DNA from: a virus
Virus record (IMG/VR): IMGVR_UViG_3300034418_002352
Coordinates: 1-22,667 of that record
Strand: one strand, 5' to 3'
Length of the DNA stretch: 22,667 nucleotides
Part shown: positions 6,171-15,191 of the stretch, piece after piece
Numbering within the stretch: the first letter of the stretch is position 1
How the letters are laid out: the number at the start of each line of letters is the position of its first letter
The notes under the pieces: generated by a model
What the model saw: only the letters and a program-made list of their open reading frames with translations
Database searches by the model: none
What the model was told of the DNA's origin: nothing
Position numbers and translations under genes: made by a program

Positions 6171-7266
6171 AGAACAACCAAGTAGCATAAAAGGGGCATT
6201 GAGTAGTATGCTATACCAAGTGTACGATTCCAACTATGCTCAACCCGACTTCCAATATGAGTTCAATATCTACATTTGGAACGGAGTAACAAGACCTGCA
6301 TCACCGCAGGTAACAATACAAAAGAAAGCAGACCAATTTGCATCCTACCGAGCCTTCATAGATATTAGTCGGTTGGTAACTCAGTATATAGATGATGCCT
6401 TCCTTAATTTCACATCTGCAACCGCACCAATAGATGTGGGGGCTTGTTGGGTGCAAATTCGAGCGTTAGCATTTTGGGATGGAGGTAGTTCGTCTACAAT
6501 CGAATCTAACAAGGTTTTAGCGACAAAAGGGTATGAATACACCTCAGAAGGATTTAATGCAAGCACAACGCAAGTGCTATTGTCTGACCGCACAACTATA
6601 CGCCTCACAGAAGACACGATTCAAGATTGGTTGTTCTACGATGCAGGTCGAGTGAATCAGATAGACATTTCTACGTCAACTATAACTCCTTTACCTACGG
6701 GTAGCAATAGTGGGTTAGAAATCCAAGGATTCGACATTCGGGATGCTATGGAATCTGCAGGGGTGTGGGGTACTGATACGAATATGGTTATTACCTATGA
6801 CGGGGCAAGTACATTGACTATCCCAATCACGTTCGACTGCACTAATAAGTATGGCGCAGTATCATTGGTGTATCTCAACAAGTATGGTGTCTACGATTCC
6901 TACACATTCAATGCCTTGAGTAATGACTCGTTAACCAAGAACCAAGAAACCTTTCAGAAGGCTATTTTTGATAGGGCAGACATGACTCACTACTTTGACT
7001 ATGGCGTACCTCAAGATACTTTCTACAATATCCAAGCACACCAAACCAAGACGGTTAACACGAATTGGATTCCCGAAGACGAGGTAGGCATAATTCAACA
7101 GATATTCTTATCCAAGAGAGTGTACATAATTGAAGACGGAAAGTACACTGCTTGTTCTGTTGCAAATACTGACTTCCAAGAACAAAAAGCAGACAACGAA
7201 AAGTTAATAAACTACACTCTGCAACTTGCAGTATCTCACCCACTAATTAATCAGATAGTTCGATGA
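6160..7266 (+). CDS. Distal tail/baseplate structural protein
   Basis: The 368-residue, largely beta protein belongs to a group I recognise in Bacteroidota phages between the neck genes and the large baseplate gene. It has an N-terminal YEFNIYIW strand region, a central segment with YGAVSLVYLNKYGVYDSYTF, and a C-terminal TVNTNWIPEDEVGIIQQIFLS part ending in INYTLQLAVSHPLINQIVR. The position before the large baseplate gene and the tape measure suggests a distal tail or tail-tip ring. It starts 11 nt inside the gp10-like gene, and the next gene starts in its stop codon (ATGA). No enzymatic motif is visible. Confidence 0.6.
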   Translation: MNFEEQPSSIKGALSSMLYQVYDSNYAQPDFQYEFNIYIWNGVTRPASPQVTIQKKADQFASYRAFIDISRLVTQYIDDAFLNFTSATAPIDVGACWVQIRALAFWDGGSSSTIESNKVLATKGYEYTSEGFNASTTQVLLSDRTTIRLTEDTIQDWLFYDAGRVNQIDISTSTITPLPTGSNSGLEIQGFDIRDAMESAGVWGTDTNMVITYDGASTLTIPITFDCTNKYGAVSLVYLNKYGVYDSYTFNALSNDSLTKNQETFQKAIFDRADMTHYFDYGVPQDTFYNIQAHQTKTVNTNWIPEDEVGIIQQIFLSKRVYIIEDGKYTACSVANTDFQEQKADNEKLINYTLQLAVSHPLINQIVR

Positions 7267-9929
7267 GGTTTTCTTTGATAGTTGACGGCACACCAATCGA
7301 CCTATTCCAAGACGAGACAATCGAATTGAATAGGCAGTATAAAGACCTCACAGACCTTGGTAAAGTCATGACGGATTTTACCAAGTCATTTACCATACCT
7401 GCTACCGATGTGAACAACTCGGTATTTTCAAATTGGTTTGAGGAGAATGTGTTACTGACATCTTGGAATCAAAACATAGCATTAGATGCAGAGATTCACC
7501 TTCACGGTTTACCCGTGTTCTACGGCAAGGTTGAACTGCAAGAAGTGAACTTCATAGATGGGTTACCTAGGGACTATGCGATTACCTTCTACGGACAAGG
7601 AAAGTCACTATTAACTACGTGGGGTGAAGACACCATGGTGCAAATTGATTGGTCGGAATATGACCACACCGTAGACGATGGAGTAGTCGAAGCATCATGG
7701 ACGGGAGGATTAAATAGCGGTGAGTTAGTATGGGATATTAAAGATTATGGAATCGGGTATGTCTATTCATCGGATAACGTTCAACGAAACCTAAGGAAGG
7801 AAAATGTCCTAACCTATAAGAATCTAAGACCTAGCATACTGTTGAAAAAGGTAGTAGAAAAGATATTTACTGACTATGACTTAACCATTGGAGGTACACT
7901 ACTTGACCGCCCCGAGTTTACCAATCTTTTTGTGACTCCTATGAATACCCAAGGACCATACGAAGACCCGTACCAAGGCAGGTTGTACAATTTTGAAGCA
8001 ACCAATACTGCGGCAATCACGTTGAGTCCTAATACTGCATGGTCGGGAAACACTAGGTTGGCTATTGGTGATACTTCTGTTTATGACCCTTCTAGTTTAT
8101 GGGACACGGGAGCGTATGAATACACGGTTCCAAAGACGGGTAAGTACACCTTCGAAATAACCTTTACTACAATTAGTGGAGGCAATCCATTTACTGATGG
8201 TATTTCAATATGGGTTTCTAAGAATGGGGCAAAAACCAAGTTTGTGTGGTTTGATGACTTTAACCAATTCTACGTCAAGTTTGAGAACAAACCATGGAGG
8301 GTGTACTTACCATGTGATGAAGGGGATAAGATTTCTTGGGATATAACTTACGTCACTCAGAATCCTATTGACTTGAATGCCACCGTAAAGTGTGTAGGTT
8401 CACCATACTTTTCGAATCCCGTTGTGTCTATGAAGTACACCTTCCCGAACACCAAGATAACAGAATTTCTTTCTTCGTTTCTTAAAACGTTCAACGGCAT
8501 AGTTGTACCGATAAGCGAAACCTCCTACGAATTGCATAACCTAGAGGATTGGTACAATAGTGGGACTATCAAAGAATACACCGAGTATATTGACTTCAAA
8601 AGCATCAACCACAAGAAGGTTGAGATACCAAAGAAAGTCATGTTTAAACACGATGACGGACAGACAACTCAATCGCAAGAATACTTCCGTCAAACTCACA
8701 ACCGCTTATTTGGTGATGTTGAATTTTCACCCGAGGTAGATTTCAGCACGGGAGAATTAGAAATTAAATCTATGTTTAGCGTACTCCCATTGACCTTTAC
8801 TAATGCCGTTACCAAGACGGGGTATGTGGTAGGTGCGACGCAATTACAGATACCATGGGTTTTTGATGCAGAGATTAAAGGAACTAAACACGACTATATA
8901 CTATTCTATTTTCAAGAGCCAACCGCAATAAACGAAATTGTCTATTTAGGTTCAAATCAGATGTCTTCACTACCAATTTCAAGCCCATTTAGTGGGATAG
9001 GTCAAGATGCTTATTCTGTGGCGTTTGGATTAGAATCGAACGTAAGTGGTGACCTGCCTAAGAACACCTTGTATTTTGGTTTTTGGAATGAGTATATTTC
9101 TCGTCTATATAGCAGTCGTAGTAGGATAGTAACCATGACTGCACACATTCCCGTAGGTGAGTGGTTAGACATGAACCTTAACGATGTGATTGCTATCTCG
9201 GGCAACTACTACATCTTGCAGAAGGTTACGTATGACCTTACCACCGAGAAAGGTAAGATTGAATTAATGACTTATCCTAATGTAGATGTCTTAGAGATAA
9301 CTTCTACATCGGGTAGTGGTATCACATGGGGAGACCCCGTGTCTGCGGATGCAGGATTAACCTTTGTCCGTGGTGACTTTGTTAAGACGGGATTCAACGC
9401 ATTAAGTGATGGTACTAATTGGGTAGGTGACCCCGATACCGATGGCGACAAACAAGCAACACCTCTTGGGTTCTCAACGGTATCTTTGACTGATGCTTTG
9501 GCAAACGTCCTTGCATTGAATAAAGGCACCATGTGGTGGGACACCCCTCAGACGGTTCTTGTAGACCCTGCAGGTGCAACTATCCTATATGACCAATACC
9601 AAGTTTTAGGTGATGAATCGTACTACACTTTTGACCCTATGTCGGGTACTATTACCATTGAAGAATCGGGTAACTATTCACTACACTTTGCAGGGACGGT
9701 AGACGTTCAAGGTAGTGTACGAGTTAAAACCGCTATCATGACTGATGGAAGTGAGTTACCTAACGTATCAATAACAGAAGGCAACCATCACCACTCGATT
9801 AATGTCATGGTGACTAATGTCTTTTATGCAGGTAACACCATCACCGTGAACGTATCAAGTGACGATGGTAGTTCCTCACCCGAAGATTTCACCCGAGTAT
9901 ACCTCACTATTCAACGATTAACGCAGTAA
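7263..9929 (+). CDS. Large baseplate/tail-tip protein
   Basis: This is the largest protein of the window (888 residues). The N-terminal domain (about 1-130; DGTPIDLFQDETIELNRQ, then DLGKVMTDFTKSFTIPAT, then HGLPVFYGKVELQEV) is a signature I recognise from Bacteroidota phage tail-hub/baseplate proteins. The middle is beta-rich, with hub-like segments (KITEFLSSFLKTFNGIVVP; GEWLDMNLNDVIAISGNYY). The C-terminus, roughly 765-888, looks like a jelly-roll (GNYSLHFAGTVDVQGSVRV and HHHSINVMV strands), as in C1q-like tail tips. Translation is probably coupled to both neighbours by start/stop overlaps. It likely forms the adsorption apparatus with the preceding protein; carbohydrate binding by the last domain is inference. 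Confidence 0.7.
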   Translation: MRFSLIVDGTPIDLFQDETIELNRQYKDLTDLGKVMTDFTKSFTIPATDVNNSVFSNWFEENVLLTSWNQNIALDAEIHLHGLPVFYGKVELQEVNFIDGLPRDYAITFYGQGKSLLTTWGEDTMVQIDWSEYDHTVDDGVVEASWTGGLNSGELVWDIKDYGIGYVYSSDNVQRNLRKENVLTYKNLRPSILLKKVVEKIFTDYDLTIGGTLLDRPEFTNLFVTPMNTQGPYEDPYQGRLYNFEATNTAAITLSPNTAWSGNTRLAIGDTSVYDPSSLWDTGAYEYTVPKTGKYTFEITFTTISGGNPFTDGISIWVSKNGAKTKFVWFDDFNQFYVKFENKPWRVYLPCDEGDKISWDITYVTQNPIDLNATVKCVGSPYFSNPVVSMKYTFPNTKITEFLSSFLKTFNGIVVPISETSYELHNLEDWYNSGTIKEYTEYIDFKSINHKKVEIPKKVMFKHDDGQTTQSQEYFRQTHNRLFGDVEFSPEVDFSTGELEIKSMFSVLPLTFTNAVTKTGYVVGATQLQIPWVFDAEIKGTKHDYILFYFQEPTAINEIVYLGSNQMSSLPISSPFSGIGQDAYSVAFGLESNVSGDLPKNTLYFGFWNEYISRLYSSRSRIVTMTAHIPVGEWLDMNLNDVIAISGNYYILQKVTYDLTTEKGKIELMTYPNVDVLEITSTSGSGITWGDPVSADAGLTFVRGDFVKTGFNALSDGTNWVGDPDTDGDKQATPLGFSTVSLTDALANVLALNKGTMWWDTPQTVLVDPAGATILYDQYQVLGDESYYTFDPMSGTITIEESGNYSLHFAGTVDVQGSVRVKTAIMTDGSELPNVSITEGNHHHSINVMVTNVFYAGNTITVNVSSDDGSSSPEDFTRVYLTIQRLTQ

Positions 9930-10078
9930 TGAAGATAACAAACCTCATCAAACTTTTGCAGACATACGGTTTTTACGACATCTCTGACACGATTGAGATT
10001 GCAAAGGGTAAATACCAAGCAAGTACAGATTTAACGTCGCTAACTCGAAAATTCAAAAGAAAATGGCTGAAGAAATAA
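9929..10078 (+). CDS. Small basic protein (49 aa) before the tape measure
   Basis: A 49-residue open frame begins at an ATG overlapping the baseplate-gene stop (TAATG) and ends 16 nt inside the tape-measure gene. It reads MKITNLIKLLQTYGFYDISD at the start and ends in a basic tail (RKFKRKWLKK). Without it there would be a 133-nt gap in an otherwise gapless operon, and the double overlap is the style of the rest of the window. No function can be assigned. Confidence 0.6.
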   Translation: MKITNLIKLLQTYGFYDISDTIEIAKGKYQASTDLTSLTRKFKRKWLKK

Positions 10079-11928
10079 AGTTTAAAGCATCACTCGATGC
10101 AACGGCAGTACAGAAAGCATTTACTGCTATAGCAAAAACGACCAAGCAACTCACCAAAGGATTGCAGACGGTTGGTAGTAAAGGGTTGAACGCAATTACC
10201 AAAGCGAGTAAGAAGGCACTTAGTGGGTTAAAAAAGATTGCCCAAGTAGCAGGTAAGGGTTTAGGACTACTCGGATTGGGTGGTGCCTTAGCATCTGTGA
10301 AAGGCGGTATGGAAACCAACCAAAAGGTGGCTGACCTTTTTGCAAAAGCAATGCTATTAGTTACGGGAACGGTGAACGGATTAGTAGAAGCCTTACAACC
10401 TTTGTTTTCTTGGCTAATGAAGGCGTTTTCTGACCCAAAGAAAGCATGGGATGACTTGGTAGATTCTTTTACCTCGGGAGCCGATTGGATATGGAATAAT
10501 ATCATTAAGGGAGTATTTGATTGGTTTAAGGAAGGATTCCTTAAATTGAATAAAAGCCTAGTTGAGGCACGAATCAAGTGGAACGAGTTCACGGGCGACA
10601 CCGAAGAAGCGAACGAACTAAAAAAGAAAATCAAGGAGATAGACGAGGAGTTAGGAGCATTAGAAAAACGTCAATCGAAAAGGGGTAAAGAACGTGACCG
10701 AGTTTGGAACGAAACAACGAAAGCAGTTAGCAGTTTCGGGGAAACAATGAGGAAGAACATTGAGCCTCTAATGAAGAATAGCGACGAACTGATTAAGTTG
10801 GAAAAGAACCTCCGTAGAATGGAGATTCAGCAACAGTCACTAATTGAGCAGTACGACCTACAAGCGGAAGCACAGAGACAGATTCGAGATGACGAGTTCA
10901 AAACAATCGAAGAACGAGAACAAGCAAACATCCGTCTAGGTGAGATTCTTGAAGAACAAGCAACCAAGGAAAAAGAGAACCTTCAAGACAGAATTAACAA
11001 CCTCCAAAAGCAACAGAGTATGCTTGGTTACAATTTTGAACGTGAGTTGGAAATTCTCGACCTCAAAAAAGAGCAAGAAGCAGTTGACGCTAAAGTGCTA
11101 GGATTCAAGTCAGAAATGCTCACCAATGAGATGGCGTTGAATAGGGAGAAAATCGAATTGCAGACAACGGCAATGCAAGGCGAAATAGACCTCCTTAATC
11201 AGCAGATGGAAACCAACATTCTGAAAGCCACAAGTGAGGAGGAGAAAACCCGTATCGTTGAAGAAACACTACAAAAGGAGTACGACCTTAAGATGAAGAT
11301 GTTTGACCTTGAATTGTCTCAGTACAAAGAGGGTACTCAAGCATACCAAGATGCCTTACTTGAGAAAGAGCAATATCTCGCAGAATACAATACCAAACAA
11401 GCCGAGATTGATGCCGATGAATTAGAGAGGAAGAAAACGATTGATAAAGCAAAGGAGGATAGCGATAAAGCAGTTGCTGAGAATAAATATGCTACCTATA
11501 TGAGTGCGGCAAACGCCATCAAGCAATTAGTGGGTGAAGATTCAAAGATTGGTATGGGTATTTCAATCGCACAAGCAATAGCAGATACTTATGTGGGTGC
11601 TACCAAGGCATTTGCCCAAGGTGGTGTACTCGGTTACGTTGGTGCGGCAGGTGTGATTGCATCGGGTATGGCAAACGTCAAGAACATAATAGAACAAGCC
11701 AACCAAGTCGAATCACTTACGGGTGCTAGTATACCTAAAGGAGGTGCGGCATCTGTGGGACCAAGTATGTCCCTTATAGGTGGTGCGGTCAACAACCAAG
11801 CACAACTCATGGCTGACCTTAACCAAACGTTGAAAAAACCTGCCCGAGCATTCGTAGTTCAGACAGACGTTAAGTCAGCAGATAGCCTAGATAGGCGTAC
11901 TCAAGAAAATGCAACACTAACCGAGTAA
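10063..11928 (+). CDS. Tape measure protein
   Basis: The 621-residue protein has the usual tape-measure plan. A basic, Ala/Gly-rich N-terminus contains an amphipathic or membrane-like stretch (KGLGLLGLGGALASVKGG, about 65-82) and a second hydrophobic patch (GLVEALQPLFSWLMKAF). A very long E/K/Q-rich coiled coil spans about 172-480. The Gly/Ala-rich C-terminus (AIADTYVGATKAFAQGG through GVIASGMANVKN) is a repeat-like motif seen in Bacteroidota tape measures. By the common rule of about 1.5 angstrom per residue the tail would be near 90 nm, a rough estimate. It lies after the chaperone-like and baseplate genes. Confidence 0.8.
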   Translation: MAEEIKFKASLDATAVQKAFTAIAKTTKQLTKGLQTVGSKGLNAITKASKKALSGLKKIAQVAGKGLGLLGLGGALASVKGGMETNQKVADLFAKAMLLVTGTVNGLVEALQPLFSWLMKAFSDPKKAWDDLVDSFTSGADWIWNNIIKGVFDWFKEGFLKLNKSLVEARIKWNEFTGDTEEANELKKKIKEIDEELGALEKRQSKRGKERDRVWNETTKAVSSFGETMRKNIEPLMKNSDELIKLEKNLRRMEIQQQSLIEQYDLQAEAQRQIRDDEFKTIEEREQANIRLGEILEEQATKEKENLQDRINNLQKQQSMLGYNFERELEILDLKKEQEAVDAKVLGFKSEMLTNEMALNREKIELQTTAMQGEIDLLNQQMETNILKATSEEEKTRIVEETLQKEYDLKMKMFDLELSQYKEGTQAYQDALLEKEQYLAEYNTKQAEIDADELERKKTIDKAKEDSDKAVAENKYATYMSAANAIKQLVGEDSKIGMGISIAQAIADTYVGATKAFAQGGVLGYVGAAGVIASGMANVKNIIEQANQVESLTGASIPKGGAASVGPSMSLIGGAVNNQAQLMADLNQTLKKPARAFVVQTDVKSADSLDRRTQENATLTE

Positions 11929-11931
11929 GTA

Positions 11932-11943
11932 GTTTTATTAGAA
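11932..11943 (+). promoter_or_regulatory. GTTTTATTA box before the start at 11944
   Basis: GTTTTATTA (11932-11940) is followed by GAA and then the ATG. It is identical to the second box of the elements before 15192 and 19221, and nearly so to that before 12958. The first box (CTAACAAA) is not present at the matching distance; CTAACCGA occurs at 11917, with a shorter spacer inside the end of the tape-measure gene. Confidence 0.35.
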
Positions 11944-12309
11944 ATGGCACAGAAAAAATTGGTACAAGTTGAGTTTAACGCCATGGATGATATTAAGCAA
12001 AACCTTAAAGACATTCAGATGTTTGTTAACCAACAAAAAGCACTAGCAAACAAAGCAAAAGCATCTGCGAAAGAAATCAACAGACACTTTTCCGAGATTC
12101 GCATTAGGAGAGACACTATTGACAGTAGGTACAACCAAGCATACAGTGCTTTTATAAAGATTGAAAAAGGCACTAGAGAACTAGGAATCAAATTGCCCGA
12201 TGAGTTGGATAAAATACTCAAAGATATAGTGAATACCATGGATGCAGGAGGTAAAGATATTTCCTCAGACATGGCTATGATTAAGAAATCTATTAACGAA
12301 GATTACTAA
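11944..12309 (+). CDS. Small alpha-helical protein of unknown function
   Basis: The 121-residue protein is almost entirely helical, with heptad-like stretches (MDDIKQNLKDIQMFVNQQKA; HFSEIRIRRDTIDSRYNQAY) and no cysteines. It sits between the tape measure and the prohead protease, with 15 nt and 3 nt gaps. The position could suit a tail-tape chaperone or a head accessory factor, but nothing in the sequence proves either. The start is preceded by the GTTTTATTA box. Confidence 0.65.
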   Translation: MAQKKLVQVEFNAMDDIKQNLKDIQMFVNQQKALANKAKASAKEINRHFSEIRIRRDTIDSRYNQAYSAFIKIEKGTRELGIKLPDELDKILKDIVNTMDAGGKDISSDMAMIKKSINEDY

Positions 12310-12312
12310 GGC

Positions 12313-12936
12313 ATGAAGATAGTTGAACTAGTATTAGATGAGGCACAATTAGCGAGTGGCATTGATGCTATTAGCGTAGTATCAGCACCCGCCATTGAAT
12401 CGAATTTTGTTGCCTTAAAAGACCACCGAGTAAAGTTTGCTACTATCGACCAAGATAAGCGTATCTTAATGGGTCCTGCTTTGATTCCTAGCAAACCAAT
12501 ATATCGCAATCAAGATGGTGAGGAGTTTTACGTTTACTTCTCACAGAATACAGTACGCAGAGCGTCTGAGTTATACCTCCAACGAGGTAACCAAAACAAA
12601 GCCACCTTAGAACACGCTATGCAGGTTCAAGGTCTTGGGCTTGTTGAATCATGGATAAAGGAAGACATGGAAAAAGACAAGTCAGCAATTTACGACATGA
12701 GCGACCCCGTAGGTACTTGGATGGTTACCATGAAAGTTGAGAACGATGAGATATGGAATGAGTATGTAAAGACGGGATTAGTCAAAGGATTTTCGATTGA
12801 AGGGTTCTTTGCAGACAAGTCACAAGTCAAAGCATCCTCAGATAAACCGCATTTAAACGATGTCTCTGCGAATATCTTACTCGATAAGGTAGTAAGTATC
12901 ATCCAAGAAGAATATCTTCAAAAATCTAACAAATAA
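12313..12936 (+). CDS. XkdF-like prohead serine protease (S78_2 type)
   Basis: The 207-residue protein resembles the XkdF/Peptidase_S78_2 family, which matures the prohead. It opens with ISVVSAPAIESNFVAL, typical of these proteases. It has GPALIPSKPIYR (54-65), a probable catalytic His101 in ATLEHAMQVQGLGLVESWI, DPVGTWMVTMKV, and a probable nucleophile Ser161 in KGFSIEGFF. It comes directly before scaffold and capsid genes, the expected site for a head protease. Catalytic residues are assigned by pattern only. Confidence 0.8.
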   Translation: MKIVELVLDEAQLASGIDAISVVSAPAIESNFVALKDHRVKFATIDQDKRILMGPALIPSKPIYRNQDGEEFYVYFSQNTVRRASELYLQRGNQNKATLEHAMQVQGLGLVESWIKEDMEKDKSAIYDMSDPVGTWMVTMKVENDEIWNEYVKTGLVKGFSIEGFFADKSQVKASSDKPHLNDVSANILLDKVVSIIQEEYLQKSNK

Positions 12937-12957
12937 TAACAATTAAGTTTTAGTAGT
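12926..12957 (+). promoter_or_regulatory. Two-box element (copy 1) before the scaffold gene
   Basis: CTAACAAA (12926-12933), a 14-nt A/T-rich spacer, TTTTAGTA (12948-12955) with a G before it, then 2 nt and the ATG at 12958. Spacing is identical to the copies at 15160 and 19189: the start codon lies 32 nt after the first base of box one. The first box overlaps the end of the protease gene. This may be a phage promoter giving a nearly leaderless message for the abundant head proteins, or a translation signal. Confidence 0.5.
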
Positions 12958-13578
12958 ATGAGTGCAGAAAAAACTCTAGAAAAGGTTCTCAATGTACTTG
13001 GATTAGGTTCTGAGTCAAAAGAGCAACCTGCTAATGAACCCGTTGAGGTTGAATTAGCACAGAAAAAAACCCAAGATGGTCAAGCCACTTTCGATAGTGA
13101 AAACTTCGGAGTTGGTGAGGCGGTAAATATCGTAACCGCAGATGGTATGGTTCCCGTTCCCGAAGGAACTTACTTACTTGAAGACGGCAGTCAAATCGTG
13201 GTGGATAGCAACTCAGTTATTCAGCAAGTTATGACCGAGCAAGAACAAGAAGAACAGAAGGAACAAGAAATGGAAAAACCTATGGAAGAAGAAGAAATGG
13301 GTTATGACAAGAAAAAAGAAATGGGACAACCTAAGAAAACGATTCAAAGCACAGTAGTAGAAACTCAGTATTCTGAGCAATTAAAAGAATTGGAAACTAA
13401 GTTATCTGCTATTGAAAAGGAGAACCAAGAATTAAAAGAAAGAATGAAGTTCGAAGAAAGCCCACGAACTAAGCATTCTCCCGAAGCAGGAGCCGAGCGT
13501 TCTAAACTTCAATTTAAGATAGGGGCTAAAAGACAAGAAACAATTAAAGACAGAGTATTCAACCAATTATTCTCATAA
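12958..13578 (+). CDS. Capsid scaffold-like protein
   Basis: The 206-residue, highly charged protein lies between protease and major capsid protein, the classical place for a scaffold. A small folded segment around 60-85 (PVPEGTYLLEDGSQIVVDS) is followed by a very acidic E/Q/M-rich stretch (about 93-116), a coiled coil (about 138-165; EQLKELETKLSAIEKENQEL) and a basic C-terminus (KLQFKIGAKRQETIKDR) suited to binding the capsid shell. No catalytic motif is visible. It is preceded by a two-box element and followed by the capsid gene after 4 nt. Confidence 0.7.
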   Translation: MSAEKTLEKVLNVLGLGSESKEQPANEPVEVELAQKKTQDGQATFDSENFGVGEAVNIVTADGMVPVPEGTYLLEDGSQIVVDSNSVIQQVMTEQEQEEQKEQEMEKPMEEEEMGYDKKKEMGQPKKTIQSTVVETQYSEQLKELETKLSAIEKENQELKERMKFEESPRTKHSPEAGAERSKLQFKIGAKRQETIKDRVFNQLFS

Positions 13579-13582
13579 GACA

Positions 13583-14512
13583 ATGGCAAACTTAAAAGAC
13601 ATAAAACTTAGCGGACCCACTTTGAGTTCTAACACTTACGCAGGTGAGTTTACGGGCAAATATATTGCCGCCGCTTTATTGAGTGGTGACACCTTAGCAA
13701 AGGAGTTAATCACTATCCACCCAAATGTGAAGTACAAGGAGGTTATTCGTAACTACGATTCTAGCGTAAGTATTGATGCCGCAACTTGTGACTTTACTGA
13801 CAACTCAAGCGTAACCTTAGATGAGTACGTTTTAACTACAACTGAGAAGCAAGTGAACTTGACTCTTTGTAAGAAAAACCTTCATCAAACATGGGAAGCA
13901 ATGGACATGGGATTCTCTGCTTTTGACAACCTACCTTCAACGTTTGAGGAGTTTGTATTAGCACAGACTGCCGCACAAGTTGCTGACCAAGTAGAAAAAG
14001 GTATATGGAAAACGACTTTATGGTACAACGGTACTGCAGATGAGGGGTTAGTAGGATACCTACTTGACAACTCAGCAATCACCGAAACTGCAAGTGGTGC
14101 TACTACTGCATCGAATGTAGTGACTCGTCTTCAAGGAATGCTTGATGCATCTCCTGCCGAGTTATATGGTAAAGAAGGATTCCAATTCTATGTAGGACCT
14201 AGCACAATGAAGGCGTATCAAGCCGCTTTATCTGCAGGTAACTACAACTTCCAATTCTACGTTGGGGAGAAGCCAATGAACTTCCAAGGAATTCCCGTTA
14301 CAATGTGTGGTGGTTTGACTGACTACGATTGCGTTCTTGGTTTGAAATCTGACTTACACTTCGGTACGGGTCTTACTTCTGACTTCAATGAAGTTAAGAT
14401 GATAGACATGGCTGATATTGATGGTTCTCAGAACGTGAGAATAATCATGAGATTCACGGGTGGTCTTTTAGCAACCAACCCAACTCAGCAAGTTGTATTG
14501 AACGTATCCTAA
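13583..14512 (+). CDS. Major capsid protein
   Basis: The 309-residue protein is of the Bacteroidota-phage major capsid type. It has the N-terminal pattern LSSNTYAGEFTGKYIAAALLSGDTLA, then HPNVKYKEVI, a cysteine segment ATCDFTDNSS, VNLTLCKKNLHQTWEAMDMG, and a compact C-terminal half with GIPVTMCGGL. An HK97-like fold is probable, and length and order (protease, scaffold, capsid) fit. Head stability by disulfides is possible given several cysteines but not shown. It is followed by a 33-nt gap with a TTTTAGTA box. Confidence 0.85.
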   Translation: MANLKDIKLSGPTLSSNTYAGEFTGKYIAAALLSGDTLAKELITIHPNVKYKEVIRNYDSSVSIDAATCDFTDNSSVTLDEYVLTTTEKQVNLTLCKKNLHQTWEAMDMGFSAFDNLPSTFEEFVLAQTAAQVADQVEKGIWKTTLWYNGTADEGLVGYLLDNSAITETASGATTASNVVTRLQGMLDASPAELYGKEGFQFYVGPSTMKAYQAALSAGNYNFQFYVGEKPMNFQGIPVTMCGGLTDYDCVLGLKSDLHFGTGLTSDFNEVKMIDMADIDGSQNVRIIMRFTGGLLATNPTQQVVLNVS

Positions 14513-14520
14513 TTTTAGTA
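14512..14520 (+). promoter_or_regulatory. TTTTAGTA box downstream of the capsid gene
   Basis: TTTTAGTA lies at 14513-14520, directly after the capsid stop and 25 nt before the tail-tube ATG. It matches the second box of the repeated element, but no CTAACAAA is found 14 nt upstream. It may be a partial or degenerate copy, or chance. Confidence 0.25.
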
Positions 14521-14545
14521 TAACCCCTTTAAAGTAAAATAAGAA

Positions 14546-15103
14546 ATGGCTTGTAATACTATAGACGCAAGATTAGAACCCTGCAAGGAGTACCTTGGAG
14601 GTATTCAAGGGGTGTTCCTTATCCCATTCGTTTGGAGTGATGTGATTACCGTAGATGCCGATGGTTTAGTTACCTCAATCGCAGATAGCGGTGCAACTGC
14701 AGTAACGGGTCACTTTTGGGAATTGAAAGGTAGCAGTTCATTTGAAGATGCTATTACTTCATCTCGAGAAAACGGAACCACGTTTCATGAGTCAACTTTG
14801 ACCATGGTGTGGAAGCCAAAAGCACAAGCAAGTCCCGAGGTTGACTTTACCGACATCAATACCTTAGTACAAGGTCGTTGGAGAGTCGTAGTTTGGGACA
14901 GAAACGACAACTTTTGGTTACTAGGTGAGGAGTATGGTGCCGATGCTAATGCAGGTGCTGAATCTTGGGGTACTGCACAAGGAGACCCTAGAACCTATAC
15001 CGTTACTTTTTCAGCAATGGAAAAGATGGGACCTCGTCCTTTAGACGCTACTTCTTACGCAGATTTGTCTTCCATCTTCACGGTGGATGCCACTCCTGCT
15101 TAA
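14546..15103 (+). CDS. Major tail tube protein
   Basis: The 185-residue protein has features of Bacteroidota phage tail-tube subunits: the N-terminal CKEYLGGIQGVFLIPF motif, a central HFWELKGSSSFEDAITSSRENGTTF segment (written here in parts: WELKGSSSFED, then SSRENGTTF), a beta strand VVVWDRNDNFWLLGEEYGAD, and a final YTVTFSAMEKMGP strand. Its position next to the capsid gene and before a terminator suits a highly expressed structural gene. It is separated from the other tail genes by the whole capsid module. Confidence 0.8.
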   Translation: MACNTIDARLEPCKEYLGGIQGVFLIPFVWSDVITVDADGLVTSIADSGATAVTGHFWELKGSSSFEDAITSSRENGTTFHESTLTMVWKPKAQASPEVDFTDINTLVQGRWRVVVWDRNDNFWLLGEEYGADANAGAESWGTAQGDPRTYTVTFSAMEKMGPRPLDATSYADLSSIFTVDATPA

Positions 15104-15128
15104 GTTGATTGTTTAACATACACTAAAG

Positions 15129-15155
15129 AAGGTAGGGTAACCCCCTGCCTTTTTT
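15129..15155 (+). terminator. Rho-independent terminator after the tail tube gene
   Basis: AGGTAGGG (15130-15137) pairs with CCCTGCCT (15143-15150) through one T-G wobble around a TAACC loop, extended by A15129-T15151 and followed by a T-run to 15155. It ends the capsid/tube unit 26 nt after the stop codon. A two-box element begins 5 nt further on. Confidence 0.8.
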
Positions 15156-15159
15156 ATTT

Positions 15160-15191
15160 CTAACAAACTTGACTATCTTGGTTTTATTAGT
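15160..15191 (+). promoter_or_regulatory. Two-box element (copy 2) before the portal operon
   Basis: CTAACAAA (15160-15167), 14-nt spacer, TTTTATTA (15182-15189) preceded by G, then 2 nt and the ATG at 15192. It begins 5 nt after a terminator, the natural place for a new promoter, which is the strongest argument that the element is transcriptional. If the second box acts like a -10/-7 element, transcription would start at or next to the ATG. Confidence 0.55.

Noticed and set aside
5595-6199. Two long antisense open frames (173 and 144 codons) across the gp10-like gene
   Set aside because: They mirror a very Lys/Ala-rich sense gene with clear family pattern, have no own start context and produce low-complexity F/S/C-rich proteins.
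10053-10634. 193-codon antisense frame over the tape-measure N-terminus
   Set aside because: Shadow of the Ala/Lys-rich sense sequence; Ser/Phe/Ala-rich product with no recognisable domain, no promoter or gap.
13240-13320. GAA/CAA-rich near-repeats in the scaffold gene
   Set aside because: They reflect an acidic E/Q-rich protein segment with irregular spacing, not a true tandem repeat.
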